Of a stretch of 6,234 nt of DNA, positions 1 through 6,234 are shown in pieces; positions within the stretch are counted from its first letter, which is position 1, and every line of letters starts with the position of its first letter. The stretch is taken from positions 1-6,234 of the forward strand of contig CAMWUM010000118.1 in the NCBI GenBank assembly GCA_947177435.1, written 5' to 3'. A program made the translations under genes and the position numbers. This DNA comes from an uncultured Muribaculaceae bacterium. GTDB taxonomy: Bacteria; Bacteroidota; Bacteroidia; Bacteroidales; Muribaculaceae. Under the pieces are notes generated by a model. The model ran no database searches and was not told where the DNA came from. It saw only the letters and a program-made list of their open reading frames with translations.

Positions 1-1131
1 TGCAGTCATTGACTTGATCTCACCCGACTTGTATGTTTCGGCCAGGGCGCCGTCGATAAATCCGTACTTCTCGGCGGCGATGTCGCTCTGAATGTCGGTA
101 TCGGTGTGCGAGAGTCCGTAATTTGCAAGCAGGGCATCGCGCTCGGCGATGATTTGCTCGCCAGTCTCGGCGCGGGCGATGATGGCCTGCGACTCCTTGT
201 CGCCCTCCAGCAGCTTGATGGCCAGATAGCGCGGCGAGAAATGCACGTCAATCGAGCCATCGGCCTTGATCATATCGATAAGTTTGCGCACCATCTGCTC
301 GATGTCAGGCCCGAGGTTGACGTGGATGTGGCGCACGTCGGAGTGCTTGCCTTCGTACACGGAAATCACCGCATCAAAGAGCGCGTCGATGCCCTCGCCC
401 TTCTTGGCCACAATCGGCACCATCGGCACGCCGATCATCGCGCCCAGAGCCTTGTAGTCAAGTTCGGCGCGCGAGGCCCGCAACTCGTCCCACATGTTGA
501 GGGCAATGACCATGCTGCGGTCCATGTCGATGAGCTCGGTGCAAAGGAAGAGGTTGCGCTCGAGGTTGGACGAGTCCACCACGTTGATTATCACGTCTGG
601 AGTCTCCTCCTGTAGGAATTTGCGCACGTAGAGCTCCTCGGGCGAGTACGACGTGAGCGAGTATGTGCCTGGCAGGTCGACGATGTTGAGCCTATAGCCG
701 CAATAGTCGAAATGCCCTTTCTTGGCGTCAACGGTCACGCCCGAGTAGTTGCCCACGTGCTCGCTAGCACCGGAAGCGACGTTGAACAGCGACGTCTTGC
801 CGCAGTTTGGGTTGCCGATGAAGGCGACGTTGATAATTTTGCTGCCTTTCGGATGCTCGACCACGGGGCAAGCGCCGGCCTCGCCGGCAGGTTGAGGCTG
901 CCCCATACTTATGGGCTCAACCTCAACCATACTGGCTTCAGAGCGCCGGAGCGACACTTCGTAACCAAGGATAGAATATTTGATGGGGTCGTTGAGTGGA
1001 GCCTGCAAAAGCACTTTCACTTCGCGGCCCTTGATGAATCCCATTTCCATCATACGCTTACGAAAGGCGCCGTGGCCAAGCAATTTGACCACGACAGCCT
1101 CTGATCCTGTGGGCAAGTCCGAAAGCCTCAT
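1..1131 (-). CDS. feoB: FeoA-FeoB fusion, ferrous iron transporter (N-terminal part, runs off left edge)
   Basis: This is the inner-membrane Fe2+ importer FeoB with FeoA fused to its N-terminus, as is common in Bacteroidales. Only the first 377 codons are in the window, all cytosolic; the membrane permease part lies beyond position 1. Residues 1-75 are the FeoA SH3-like domain, including 'GHGAFRKRMMEMGF' and 'YEVSLRRSEA'. A linker of about 25 residues follows. The G domain starts near residue 99: the P-loop GNPNCGKT is at 106-113, the switch I Thr is T133 in GVTVD, DLPG is at 152-155, and the G4 motif NMWD is at 212-215. A helical GDI-like stretch ('SPRYLAIKLLEGD') follows. The start (CAT at 1129-1131) gives the normal FeoA N-terminus MRLSDLP. 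It overlaps the stop of the upstream arabinofuranosidase gene by one base, and no TAnnTTTG box is visible in the last 120 bases before it. Identity is very secure; the frame is open to the window edge. Confidence 0.96.
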   Translation of the reverse strand, partial: MRLSDLPTGSEAVVVKLLGHGAFRKRMMEMGFIKGREVKVLLQAPLNDPIKYSILGYEVSLRRSEASMVEVEPISMGQPQPAGEAGACPVVEHPKGSKIINVAFIGNPNCGKTSLFNVASGASEHVGNYSGVTVDAKKGHFDYCGYRLNIVDLPGTYSLTSYSPEELYVRKFLQEETPDVIINVVDSSNLERNLFLCTELIDMDRSMVIALNMWDELRASRAELDYKALGAMIGVPMVPIVAKKGEGIDALFDAVISVYEGKHSDVRHIHVNLGPDIEQMVRKLIDMIKADGSIDVHFSPRYLAIKLLEGDKESQAIIARAETGEQIIAERDALLANYGLSHTDTDIQSDIAAEKYGFIDGALAETYKSGEIKSMTA

Positions 1132-1133
1132 TA
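1129..1133 (-). promoter_or_regulatory. TAATG stop-start junction between the DUF1680 gene and feoAB
   Basis: On the minus strand the TAA of the DUF1680 gene and the ATG of feoAB share one A. This geometry allows a terminating ribosome to restart directly and is typical of translationally coupled operon genes. Both ends are well supported: the upstream frame ends in a conserved tail (VNGKKVMK) and the downstream frame begins at the family's normal first residue. Confidence 0.8.
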
Positions 1134-4100
1134 TTTCATTACTTTTTTGCCATTGACGATGTAGACGCCGCCGTCAAGGCCGTCAAGATCGCCGTTTTGG
1201 TTGACACGCACGCCGCGCAGGTCATACACATCGCCGTCCTGCTGGGCTCCGTCGACGACTACGTCGCTGATGCCACTGGTCTCAAGTTCCTCGAGGAATC
1301 CGTCAATCGAGTTGTGGAATCCGATAGCGGTAATGGTAGACGTACCGGTGGTGGAGGTGAGGCCGAGGATGGTCTGGCCGCGGCATATCGAGAAGATTGC
1401 AGCCTGGCAGTTGTCGGCAATGCCACACTCCCACAAGTCGAATGCGATCAGGCGACGGCCCTTGTCGAGCGTGCGCATCACAGCGGGCTTGACGCTCGAG
1501 TTGTGATTGATGCCGTTGAGCCACCAGAGGTACGACCTGCCGTCGGCATTGCTCAGGCGGTTGCCGACCACGATGAGGTAGCGATGCTCAGAGCGCTCGG
1601 TATAGTTGCAGTTCTCATAGTCGAGGGTGAGGCAAAGGTTGTTGTTGCCCGTGCCGGCCTCGACGGTGAGGGAGTTGTTGTCGTTATAGGTGATTTTCGA
1701 CTGCTGCAGGCGGCCGGTGTCGCCGGTCTTCCACTCAGTGGCCTTGAACTCATAAGTAGCTGGCTGGTATCCCTTGGTCAGGCGCACGTAGTACAGACCC
1801 GGGCAGATGGTGTTGGGGTCGGCGTCAATGCGGAAGCGAACCGAAGGTTTGGCGGTGCCGTCGGCATTGAGGCCCACGCCTGCGGGCAGACGGAATTCGA
1901 TGTTGAAGAATCCACCCTCAGCGCCGGGGAACGAGCCGGGGATTTCGATTTCACCGATAGTTACTCCATCGACCTTGACTGTGCCCTTACGACCCTTATC
2001 GGCCGTGGTGAAGCGGCACATGATGGCCAGGCTGTCGGTGACGCCTGCCTCATTGTAGAGAGAGTACTCGATGTAGCCACCATGCTGAGCGTCGCGGTAG
2101 AATTCGCCGCCGTAAGAGCCCGTGGTCGAGCCGGCCGAAGCCTTGACCTCGTGGCCAGCCTCGCTCTGCTGCTCTCCCGTGCCCACAAAGTCAATGGTAC
2201 GGTCGGCCAGAGCCTTCTCATACACATCGGCCATGCCCATGTCGCTCTGTACGTAGTTATCGTGGGTCTGCTGGTACCAATAGATACAATAACGCGAGTG
2301 GTGGATATCGAAGAACGGCTCTAGCCTAAGCGTCGACCATTCGCCTGCGCCGTCCTCCGACGAGGCGTCGATCGTATAGTAAAGATGCGAGGGATCCTCA
2401 GGCTTAATGCGGTTGAGCACCTCGGCGCGGTCACCGATGAGCAGCGGGGCAGTAGACAGGCCTTTCATCGTGGCGCGGCAACTGGGCGCATGGTCCATGC
2501 GGCCGGTGCCGGCGTACTCGTTCTGCAGCCTTTCGTATGGCAGGCCGGTCTCATCGCCGGTGGATGAGGGAGCAGTGGTGCGCGCGCCGAGCAGGATGGG
2601 GCCGTGCTTGAAGGCGATGTAGTCGGGATAGTCAGGGCATTCCTCGATGCGAAGTGACATGGGCAGGGTGATTTCCACCTTGTCGCCGGCGCTCCACGAG
2701 CGGTTGATCTGAGCGTAAGATGCCTCGCCGGGGGTAACGGCAACGTCCACTTTCTGGCCGTTGACCTTGATTTCGTAGCCCTCGCCTGCCCATTCGGGAT
2801 GGCGCACGGCGATGGTGTAGTTGCCGGCCTTGTTGATGGTCAGCGTGGATTTGCCGTCGTAGGGGAATTGCGTCTGCTGGGTCAGGGCGAAATTTTCACT
2901 ATTGAGCGTCGACGGTGTGAAGAGATTGACGTACAGGGTGGAATTGTCGGCGCTGTGGGTGTAGATGAAGTGGCCGTACTTGGCGTGGTTCTCCATGCCG
3001 GTACCCACGCAGCACCACATGCCCTGGTTCACCTTAGAGTAAATCTTGTAACTCTGCGGGCGAAGCGAGGTGAAGTAGACATATCCGCCGGTGACGGGAT
3101 CCTGAGTGGCGAGGATGTGGTTCCACATCGTCGACTCGTAGAAGTCGGCGTAGCGGGCGTCATGGGTCTCGTCGAAGAGTTCCTCCGAGAGTTTGAGCAT
3201 ATTGTTCGAGTTGCAGCTTTCGGGGCCGTCGAGATGCGTCATGTACTCCTTGGCGCGGTTGGCAGGCAGGAAGTGCTCGCTGACGCTGTTACCGCCGATG
3301 CACACGGTGCGGTGGTTGGCCACGTCGTGCCAGAAGTTGTGGGCAGCCGTCTGCATCTTGTCCTGCGTCGGGTCGAGCTGGTAGATGCGCTCGAAGCCTA
3401 CGTACTTAGGCACCTGTGTGTTGGCGTGGCGGCCGTCGAGGAACGTAGTGGAGTATGCGCCCTCGGCACCCTGCATATTGTTGATGAAGTACTTATGGCT
3501 GTACTTCTTGGCTGCGTCGAGGTATTTCTCCTCACCGAAGAGCACGTAGGCGTCGGCCAGTGTCTCGTTCATGCCGCCATGCTCAGAACCGAGCACGTCC
3601 TGCATCTGCGAGTCGTTGAGCTTGCTCACCACCTCGATGCTCCAGTCGCACATTCCGCGGTAGAGTTCGCGTGCCGTTTCCGAGCCGGTGTACACCCAGG
3701 CGTCGCGCAGGCCGGCAAGCACCTTGTGCTGGCAGTAGAAAGGCACCCAGCCGCCGTACTGCTTAAAATCGGTCAGGTTGCCCTTGTATAGAGAAGTCCA
3801 GACTTGGTTGATGGGCTGGCCGCCGAGGAAGCCCTTCATGCCGTCGGTGTTGTCAGCGTATGCGGCCTGGCAATCGGCCAGCACGTCGAGCATGTAGTCA
3901 AGGCGTTCCTTCACTTGCTGCTTCACGGCAGCGTCCTGCGTGGCGGCGTAGGTCAGTGCCAAGGCGGTGAGGTAGTGGCCGCCGATGTGGCCCTCGAGCG
4001 ACCATCCGCTGTCGCCCCAGTTGGTAAACGACGGGTGTTTGCCCACCCATCCGTAATACTTGCTGTTTTTATCGGTCGAGAGGCCGGCCTGGCGCACAAA

Positions 4101-4298
4101 GGGAGTGAGCAGGCGGTCGACGTCGTACTGCATGAGCATGTTGGTGTTGGTCTCGAGGGCTTCAAGCATAGGGCCCTCGCCGAGAGCAACCTCGCTGAGC
4201 ATAAAATGCTGAGGATACAATTGGCTTTGCGCACGCGCCGGCAAGGCTGCCATGGCCATGGCAGCGGCGGCGGTGATGATAACGATAGGCTTTTTCAT
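1131..4298 (-). CDS. Secreted DUF1680-superfamily glycoside hydrolase (GH127/GH146 type, probable beta-L-arabinofuranosidase)
   Basis: This is a 1055-residue exported enzyme predicted to release beta-L-arabinofuranose from plant glycans by a retaining, cysteine-nucleophile mechanism. Residues 1-23 are a type I signal peptide with ARA|Q cleavage and no lipobox Cys. The (alpha/alpha)6 catalytic domain spans about 28-450. Its active site is readable by analogy with the Bifidobacterium enzyme HypBA1: E341 (SEHF), zinc ligands E360 and C362 (PESCNS), and C429-C430 (WCCVGTG), where C429 would be the nucleophile. A beta-sandwich follows to about 555, then a DUF4986-like region (about 560-680, with 'AFKHGPILLGAR') and a DUF6805-like beta domain (about 696-844). 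An unassigned module covers about 848-1010, and the tail at 1023-1055 resembles a type IX-style sorting tail. I chose the start at 4298 because the signal peptide begins there; the frame continues 31 codons upstream, but that reads through the promoter region. GH127 and GH146 cannot be told apart by eye. Many family members are shorter, near 600-800 residues. Confidence 0.9.
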   Translation of the reverse strand: MKKPIVIITAAAAMAMAALPARAQSQLYPQHFMLSEVALGEGPMLEALETNTNMLMQYDVDRLLTPFVRQAGLSTDKNSKYYGWVGKHPSFTNWGDSGWSLEGHIGGHYLTALALTYAATQDAAVKQQVKERLDYMLDVLADCQAAYADNTDGMKGFLGGQPINQVWTSLYKGNLTDFKQYGGWVPFYCQHKVLAGLRDAWVYTGSETARELYRGMCDWSIEVVSKLNDSQMQDVLGSEHGGMNETLADAYVLFGEEKYLDAAKKYSHKYFINNMQGAEGAYSTTFLDGRHANTQVPKYVGFERIYQLDPTQDKMQTAAHNFWHDVANHRTVCIGGNSVSEHFLPANRAKEYMTHLDGPESCNSNNMLKLSEELFDETHDARYADFYESTMWNHILATQDPVTGGYVYFTSLRPQSYKIYSKVNQGMWCCVGTGMENHAKYGHFIYTHSADNSTLYVNLFTPSTLNSENFALTQQTQFPYDGKSTLTINKAGNYTIAVRHPEWAGEGYEIKVNGQKVDVAVTPGEASYAQINRSWSAGDKVEITLPMSLRIEECPDYPDYIAFKHGPILLGARTTAPSSTGDETGLPYERLQNEYAGTGRMDHAPSCRATMKGLSTAPLLIGDRAEVLNRIKPEDPSHLYYTIDASSEDGAGEWSTLRLEPFFDIHHSRYCIYWYQQTHDNYVQSDMGMADVYEKALADRTIDFVGTGEQQSEAGHEVKASAGSTTGSYGGEFYRDAQHGGYIEYSLYNEAGVTDSLAIMCRFTTADKGRKGTVKVDGVTIGEIEIPGSFPGAEGGFFNIEFRLPAGVGLNADGTAKPSVRFRIDADPNTICPGLYYVRLTKGYQPATYEFKATEWKTGDTGRLQQSKITYNDNNSLTVEAGTGNNNLCLTLDYENCNYTERSEHRYLIVVGNRLSNADGRSYLWWLNGINHNSSVKPAVMRTLDKGRRLIAFDLWECGIADNCQAAIFSICRGQTILGLTSTTGTSTITAIGFHNSIDGFLEELETSGISDVVVDGAQQDGDVYDLRGVRVNQNGDLDGLDGGVYIVNGKKVMK
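4246..4265. repeat. 20-base perfect palindrome inside the DUF1680 signal-peptide region
   Basis: The 20 bases read identically on both strands, centred on the GGCC at 4254-4257. They encode part of the Ala/Met-rich hydrophobic core (residues 12-18) of the DUF1680 enzyme's signal peptide. The alternating GCC and ATG codons make such symmetry easy to generate, so it may be a by-product of the peptide. In the mRNA it lies about 35 bases after the start codon and could fold on itself or pair between two transcripts. Confidence 0.5.
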
Positions 4299-4339
4299 AG
4301 GAGTGAATATTTCTTCTTGCAAATTTCCGCATTTTTCTC

Positions 4340-4347
4340 CAAATATA
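4340..4347 (-). promoter_or_regulatory. Probable -7 box for the DUF1680 gene
   Basis: Read on the minus strand, this is TATATTTG, an exact match to the Bacteroidetes -7 element TAnnTTTG. It would place the start of transcription about 35 bases before the ATG at 4298, the same geometry as the divergent promoter. No TTTG lies 19-21 bases further upstream; that stretch is A/T-rich with CAAAAT instead. The promoter may therefore be weak or activator-dependent. One -7 match alone in A/T-rich DNA can arise by chance. Confidence 0.5.
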
Positions 4348-4368
4348 CAATACCTATATAATAGTAAT

Positions 4369-4399
4369 TTTGATTTTTCGCCAATAATCATTACCTTTG
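4369..4399 (+). promoter_or_regulatory. Bacteroidetes-type promoter for the esterase-GH43 gene
   Basis: The -33 box TTTG is at 4369-4372 and the -7 box TACCTTTG at 4392-4399, separated by 19 bases. This matches the Bacteroidetes primary sigma factor consensus TTTG / TAnnTTTG exactly. Transcription would begin near 4404-4408, leaving a leader of about 30 bases before the ATG at 4438. As usual in this phylum, there is no Shine-Dalgarno sequence, only an A/T-rich stretch before the start codon. Confidence 0.8.
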
Positions 4400-4409
4400 C
4401 ATTTGCAAA
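4396..4409. repeat. Inverted repeat over the -7 box and transcription start (possible operator)
   Basis: TTTGCA, a two-base spacer TT, then TGCAAA forms a perfect 6-base inverted repeat. Its left arm shares TTTG with the -7 box of the plus-strand promoter and its right arm covers the expected transcription start. A dimeric repressor bound here would block initiation. The left half is also the common form of the -7 box with its flanking C, so the symmetry could be partly accidental. Confidence 0.45.
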
Positions 4410-4437
4410 AACGATAATTCCTATTAAATCAATTGCT

Positions 4438-6195
4438 ATGAGAAAAATCTTGCTTGCCCTCGCAGCCTCTGCCGCTTTGACCGTAGCCGCTCAGCCCGGG
4501 CCCGGCTTCATGCCGCAAATCCAGCTGCCCGAATGCGGCTGGACCAACATTGACTACGTGGGCGACGGCCTCGAAGGCCACAAGCTCGACATCTTCGTAC
4601 CCGACAGCGTCGGCGGCCCCTACAAGCCCATCGTCATAATATACGGCAGTGCCTGGTTTGCCAACAACGCCAAGGACTTCGCCACCGCATCGTTGGCCAA
4701 GCCCCTGCTCGACCAGGGATTTGCCGTGGTGTCGATCAACCACCGCGCCAACACCGAGGCACAGTTCCCCGCGCAAATCCACGATGTGAAGGCTGCCCTG
4801 CGCTTCGTGCGCGGCAACGCCGAGAAGTACAACCTCGACCCCTCATTCGTCGGCATCACAGGCTTCTCGTCTGGCGGCCACCTCTCGTCGCTCGCCGGCG
4901 TAACCAATGGCAACGCCGACCTCGAAGGCTCGCTCGGCGCCTACACCTCGCAGAGCAGCGACGTTGACGCCGTAGTCGACTGGTTCGGCCCGGTCGACAT
5001 GGCCCGCATGAACAACTGCGAGACGGTCAACGGCCCCGAGTCGCCCGAGGCAGTGCTCATCGGCGGCAACCCGGCCGACAAGATGGATATGATCGCGGCC
5101 ATCAGCCCAATCACCTACGTTGACTCCACCGACGCACGCTTTATGGTCATCCACGGCGACGCCGACCCGGTGGTGCCCTACTGCCAAAGCGTCTATTTCT
5201 CCGACGCCCTGGCCAAGGCCGGCGTTCTTGAGGAGTTCATCACCGTGCCCGGCGGCAACCACGGCCCTGTCACCTTCAACGACGACACCTTCCTGCGCAT
5301 GGCACGCTTCTTCAGCCGCCAGTCGGCCCTCAAAGCCGAGCGTGACAAAGGCGCGGCCACGGCCCTCAGGCCCAAGGATGCCATCTACTCGCAGTCGCCC
5401 AAGACGTTCACCTATGCAGGCAACCCAATCGTGAGCGACAAGTTCACCGCCGACCCCGCCCCGATGGTGTACGACGGCAAACTCTACCTCTACGTCGGCC
5501 ATGACGAGTTCTACGAGGGCCAAGACACGGCCGGCGGCGGCAACGAGTTCAACATCACCGAGTGGCTCTGCTACTCCACTCCCGATATGGTCAACTGGAC
5601 CGACCACGGCCCCGTGCTGATGCCCACCGACTACAAATGGGCCGAGCGCGCCGCATGGGCAGCCCAAGTGGTGGAGAAGGACGGTAAGTTCTACTATTAC
5701 ACCACCTCCATCGGCAAGGAGCCTTTTGCCGGCTACTGCGTGGGCGTTGCCGTTGCCGACAACCCCTTCGGCCCGTTCGTCGATCCTCTCGGCCGTCCGC
5801 TGGTCGAGGATAAGATGACCGACAACGGCACCCGCGGCTGGTGGAACGACATCGACCCCACCGTCCTCATCGACGGCGACGACGCCTGGCTCTGCTGGGG
5901 CAACGGCACCTGCTTCCTGGCCAAGCTCAAGCCCAACATGGTGGAAATCGACGGCGACATCCAAGTGGTGGACGTGCCCAAATACATCGAAGGCCCATGG
6001 CTCTACAAGCACGGCGACCTCTACTATCTCATCTACGCCTCGATGGGCGACCGCGCCGAAGCCATCGACTACGCCACCGCTCCCTCGATGGCCGGCCCGT
6101 GGACTCATCGCGGACAGGTGACCGGATGCCCCGACGGCGGATTTACAATCCACCCGGGCGTGGTTGAAGTCAACGGCAAGACCAACCAAATCTAA
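4438..6195 (+). CDS. Secreted esterase-GH43 fusion, apparently truncated in the last propeller blade
   Basis: This is a 585-residue bifunctional carbohydrate-active enzyme. Residues 1-18 are a type I signal peptide (VAA|Q). Residues about 35-300 are an alpha/beta hydrolase of the BD-FAE/acetyl-xylan-esterase kind, with nucleophile S144 in GFSSG, D243 in HGDADPVVP, H275 in GGNHGP, and an oxyanion-loop region near 'IIYGSAW' (67-73). Residues about 320-585 are a GH43 beta-propeller: base D339 (ADPAP), pKa-modulating D473 (IDPTV), general acid E518 (IEGPW) and the late His motif at H572 (HPGVV). The likely substrates are acylated xylan or arabinan side chains, but neither the ester nor the sugar specificity can be read here. 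A family member would normally continue 30-50 residues past 'VEVNGK'; this one stops after five more residues, so the fifth blade looks incomplete. The start at 4438 gives the signal peptide and sits about 35 bases after a good promoter. The open frame reaches back to 4252 but would overlap the divergent gene. Confidence 0.88.
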   Translation: MRKILLALAASAALTVAAQPGPGFMPQIQLPECGWTNIDYVGDGLEGHKLDIFVPDSVGGPYKPIVIIYGSAWFANNAKDFATASLAKPLLDQGFAVVSINHRANTEAQFPAQIHDVKAALRFVRGNAEKYNLDPSFVGITGFSSGGHLSSLAGVTNGNADLEGSLGAYTSQSSDVDAVVDWFGPVDMARMNNCETVNGPESPEAVLIGGNPADKMDMIAAISPITYVDSTDARFMVIHGDADPVVPYCQSVYFSDALAKAGVLEEFITVPGGNHGPVTFNDDTFLRMARFFSRQSALKAERDKGAATALRPKDAIYSQSPKTFTYAGNPIVSDKFTADPAPMVYDGKLYLYVGHDEFYEGQDTAGGGNEFNITEWLCYSTPDMVNWTDHGPVLMPTDYKWAERAAWAAQVVEKDGKFYYYTTSIGKEPFAGYCVGVAVADNPFGPFVDPLGRPLVEDKMTDNGTRGWWNDIDPTVLIDGDDAWLCWGNGTCFLAKLKPNMVEIDGDIQVVDVPKYIEGPWLYKHGDLYYLIYASMGDRAEAIDYATAPSMAGPWTHRGQVTGCPDGGFTIHPGVVEVNGKTNQI

Positions 6196-6234
6196 CACAA
6201 CCCCTGTCACTTATAAACAACTGAAGCTGCCCAC
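6193..6234 (+). other. Early stop of the GH43 frame and short trailing sequence
   Basis: The GH43 frame stops at TAA 6193-6195. Read past it, the next two codons are CAC AAC (His-Asn), then a second in-frame TAA follows at 6214-6216. GH43 proteins often read 'YHN' at this point, so the first stop could be a TAC to TAA change. The following codons do not resemble a GH43 blade in any of the three forward frames. I see no terminator hairpin or new gene in the last 39 bases. Confidence 0.5.

Noticed and set aside
106..1104. Plus-strand open frames opposite feoAB (106-615 and 712-1104)
   Set aside because: They are antisense to a FeoA-FeoB sequence with every G-protein motif in place and show no features of their own.
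1197..2324. 375-codon open frame on the plus strand opposite the DUF1680 gene
   Set aside because: It is a low-complexity Val/Ala/Gly-rich translation antisense to a well-supported enzyme, has no promoter or signal, and is best explained as a composition shadow.
2799..3791. 330-codon open frame on the plus strand opposite the DUF1680 catalytic domain
   Set aside because: It lies exactly antisense to the zinc-site and cysteine motifs of the real gene, and its own translation has no domain pattern.
4299..4391. Longer N-terminus for the DUF1680 protein, starting at 4391
   Set aside because: The 31 extra residues translate the AT-rich intergenic DNA containing the -7 box, and would place a charged segment before a complete signal peptide.
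4252..4437. Longer N-terminus for the esterase-GH43 protein, starting at 4252
   Set aside because: The extra 62 residues would be the reverse complement of the neighbouring signal peptide plus the promoter region, and would bury the clear signal peptide that begins at 4438.
4843..6210. 455-codon open frame on the minus strand opposite the esterase-GH43 gene
   Set aside because: Its translation is rich in Val, Gly, His and Ala with no recognisable motif. It mirrors a GC-rich gene with strong catalytic motifs on the other strand, as expected when third positions are mostly G or C.
6194..6234. A frameshift that would restore the GH43 reading frame after the stop
   Set aside because: The two alternative forward frames give sequences starting N-T-T-P-V-T and T-Q-P-L-S-L, neither resembling the expected blade V, so a simple one- or two-base shift does not repair it within the window.

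Overview
The window looks like a chromosomal segment from a gut-type Bacteroidales bacterium. Three things point there: a FeoA-FeoB fusion, a Bacteroidetes-type promoter (TTTG, 19-base spacer, TAnnTTTG), and secreted glycoside hydrolases, one of which ends in a 'VYDLRGVRV...GVYIVNGKKV' tail. The coding sequence is GC-rich, with third positions dominated by G and C. That composition plus the tail style would suit Muribaculaceae or a relative, but the genus is inference.

Layout. Positions 1-1131 (minus) hold the first 377 codons of a FeoAB ferrous iron transporter; the gene runs off the left edge. Positions 1131-4298 (minus) hold a 1055-residue secreted protein of the DUF1680 superfamily (GH127/GH146, beta-L-arabinofuranosidase type) with several extra C-terminal domains. 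Its stop codon shares one base with the feoAB start codon. Positions 4299-4437 are an AT-rich divergent promoter region, the only substantial intergenic DNA. Positions 4438-6195 (plus) hold a secreted two-domain enzyme, an alpha/beta-hydrolase esterase followed by a GH43 five-bladed propeller, which stops inside what should be the last blade. Positions 6196-6234 are non-coding as far as I can see.

How the genes work together. The two divergent secreted enzymes form a small carbohydrate-degrading pair. The esterase would remove acyl groups, the GH43 domain would cleave arabinofuranosyl or xylosyl linkages, and the DUF1680 enzyme would release beta-L-arabinofuranose. This suits an arabinose-rich, acylated plant glycan such as arabinoxylan, pectic arabinan or a cell-wall glycoprotein glycan. 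No SusC/SusD pair or regulator lies in the window. The iron transporter is abutted to the arabinofuranosidase gene, an unexpected partner that may be translationally coupled to it.

I do not see a wholly new system. The points most worth a second look are the odd coupling to feoAB, the premature end of the GH43 domain, the inverted repeat over the start of the esterase-GH43 transcript, and the unassigned C-terminal module of the DUF1680 enzyme.
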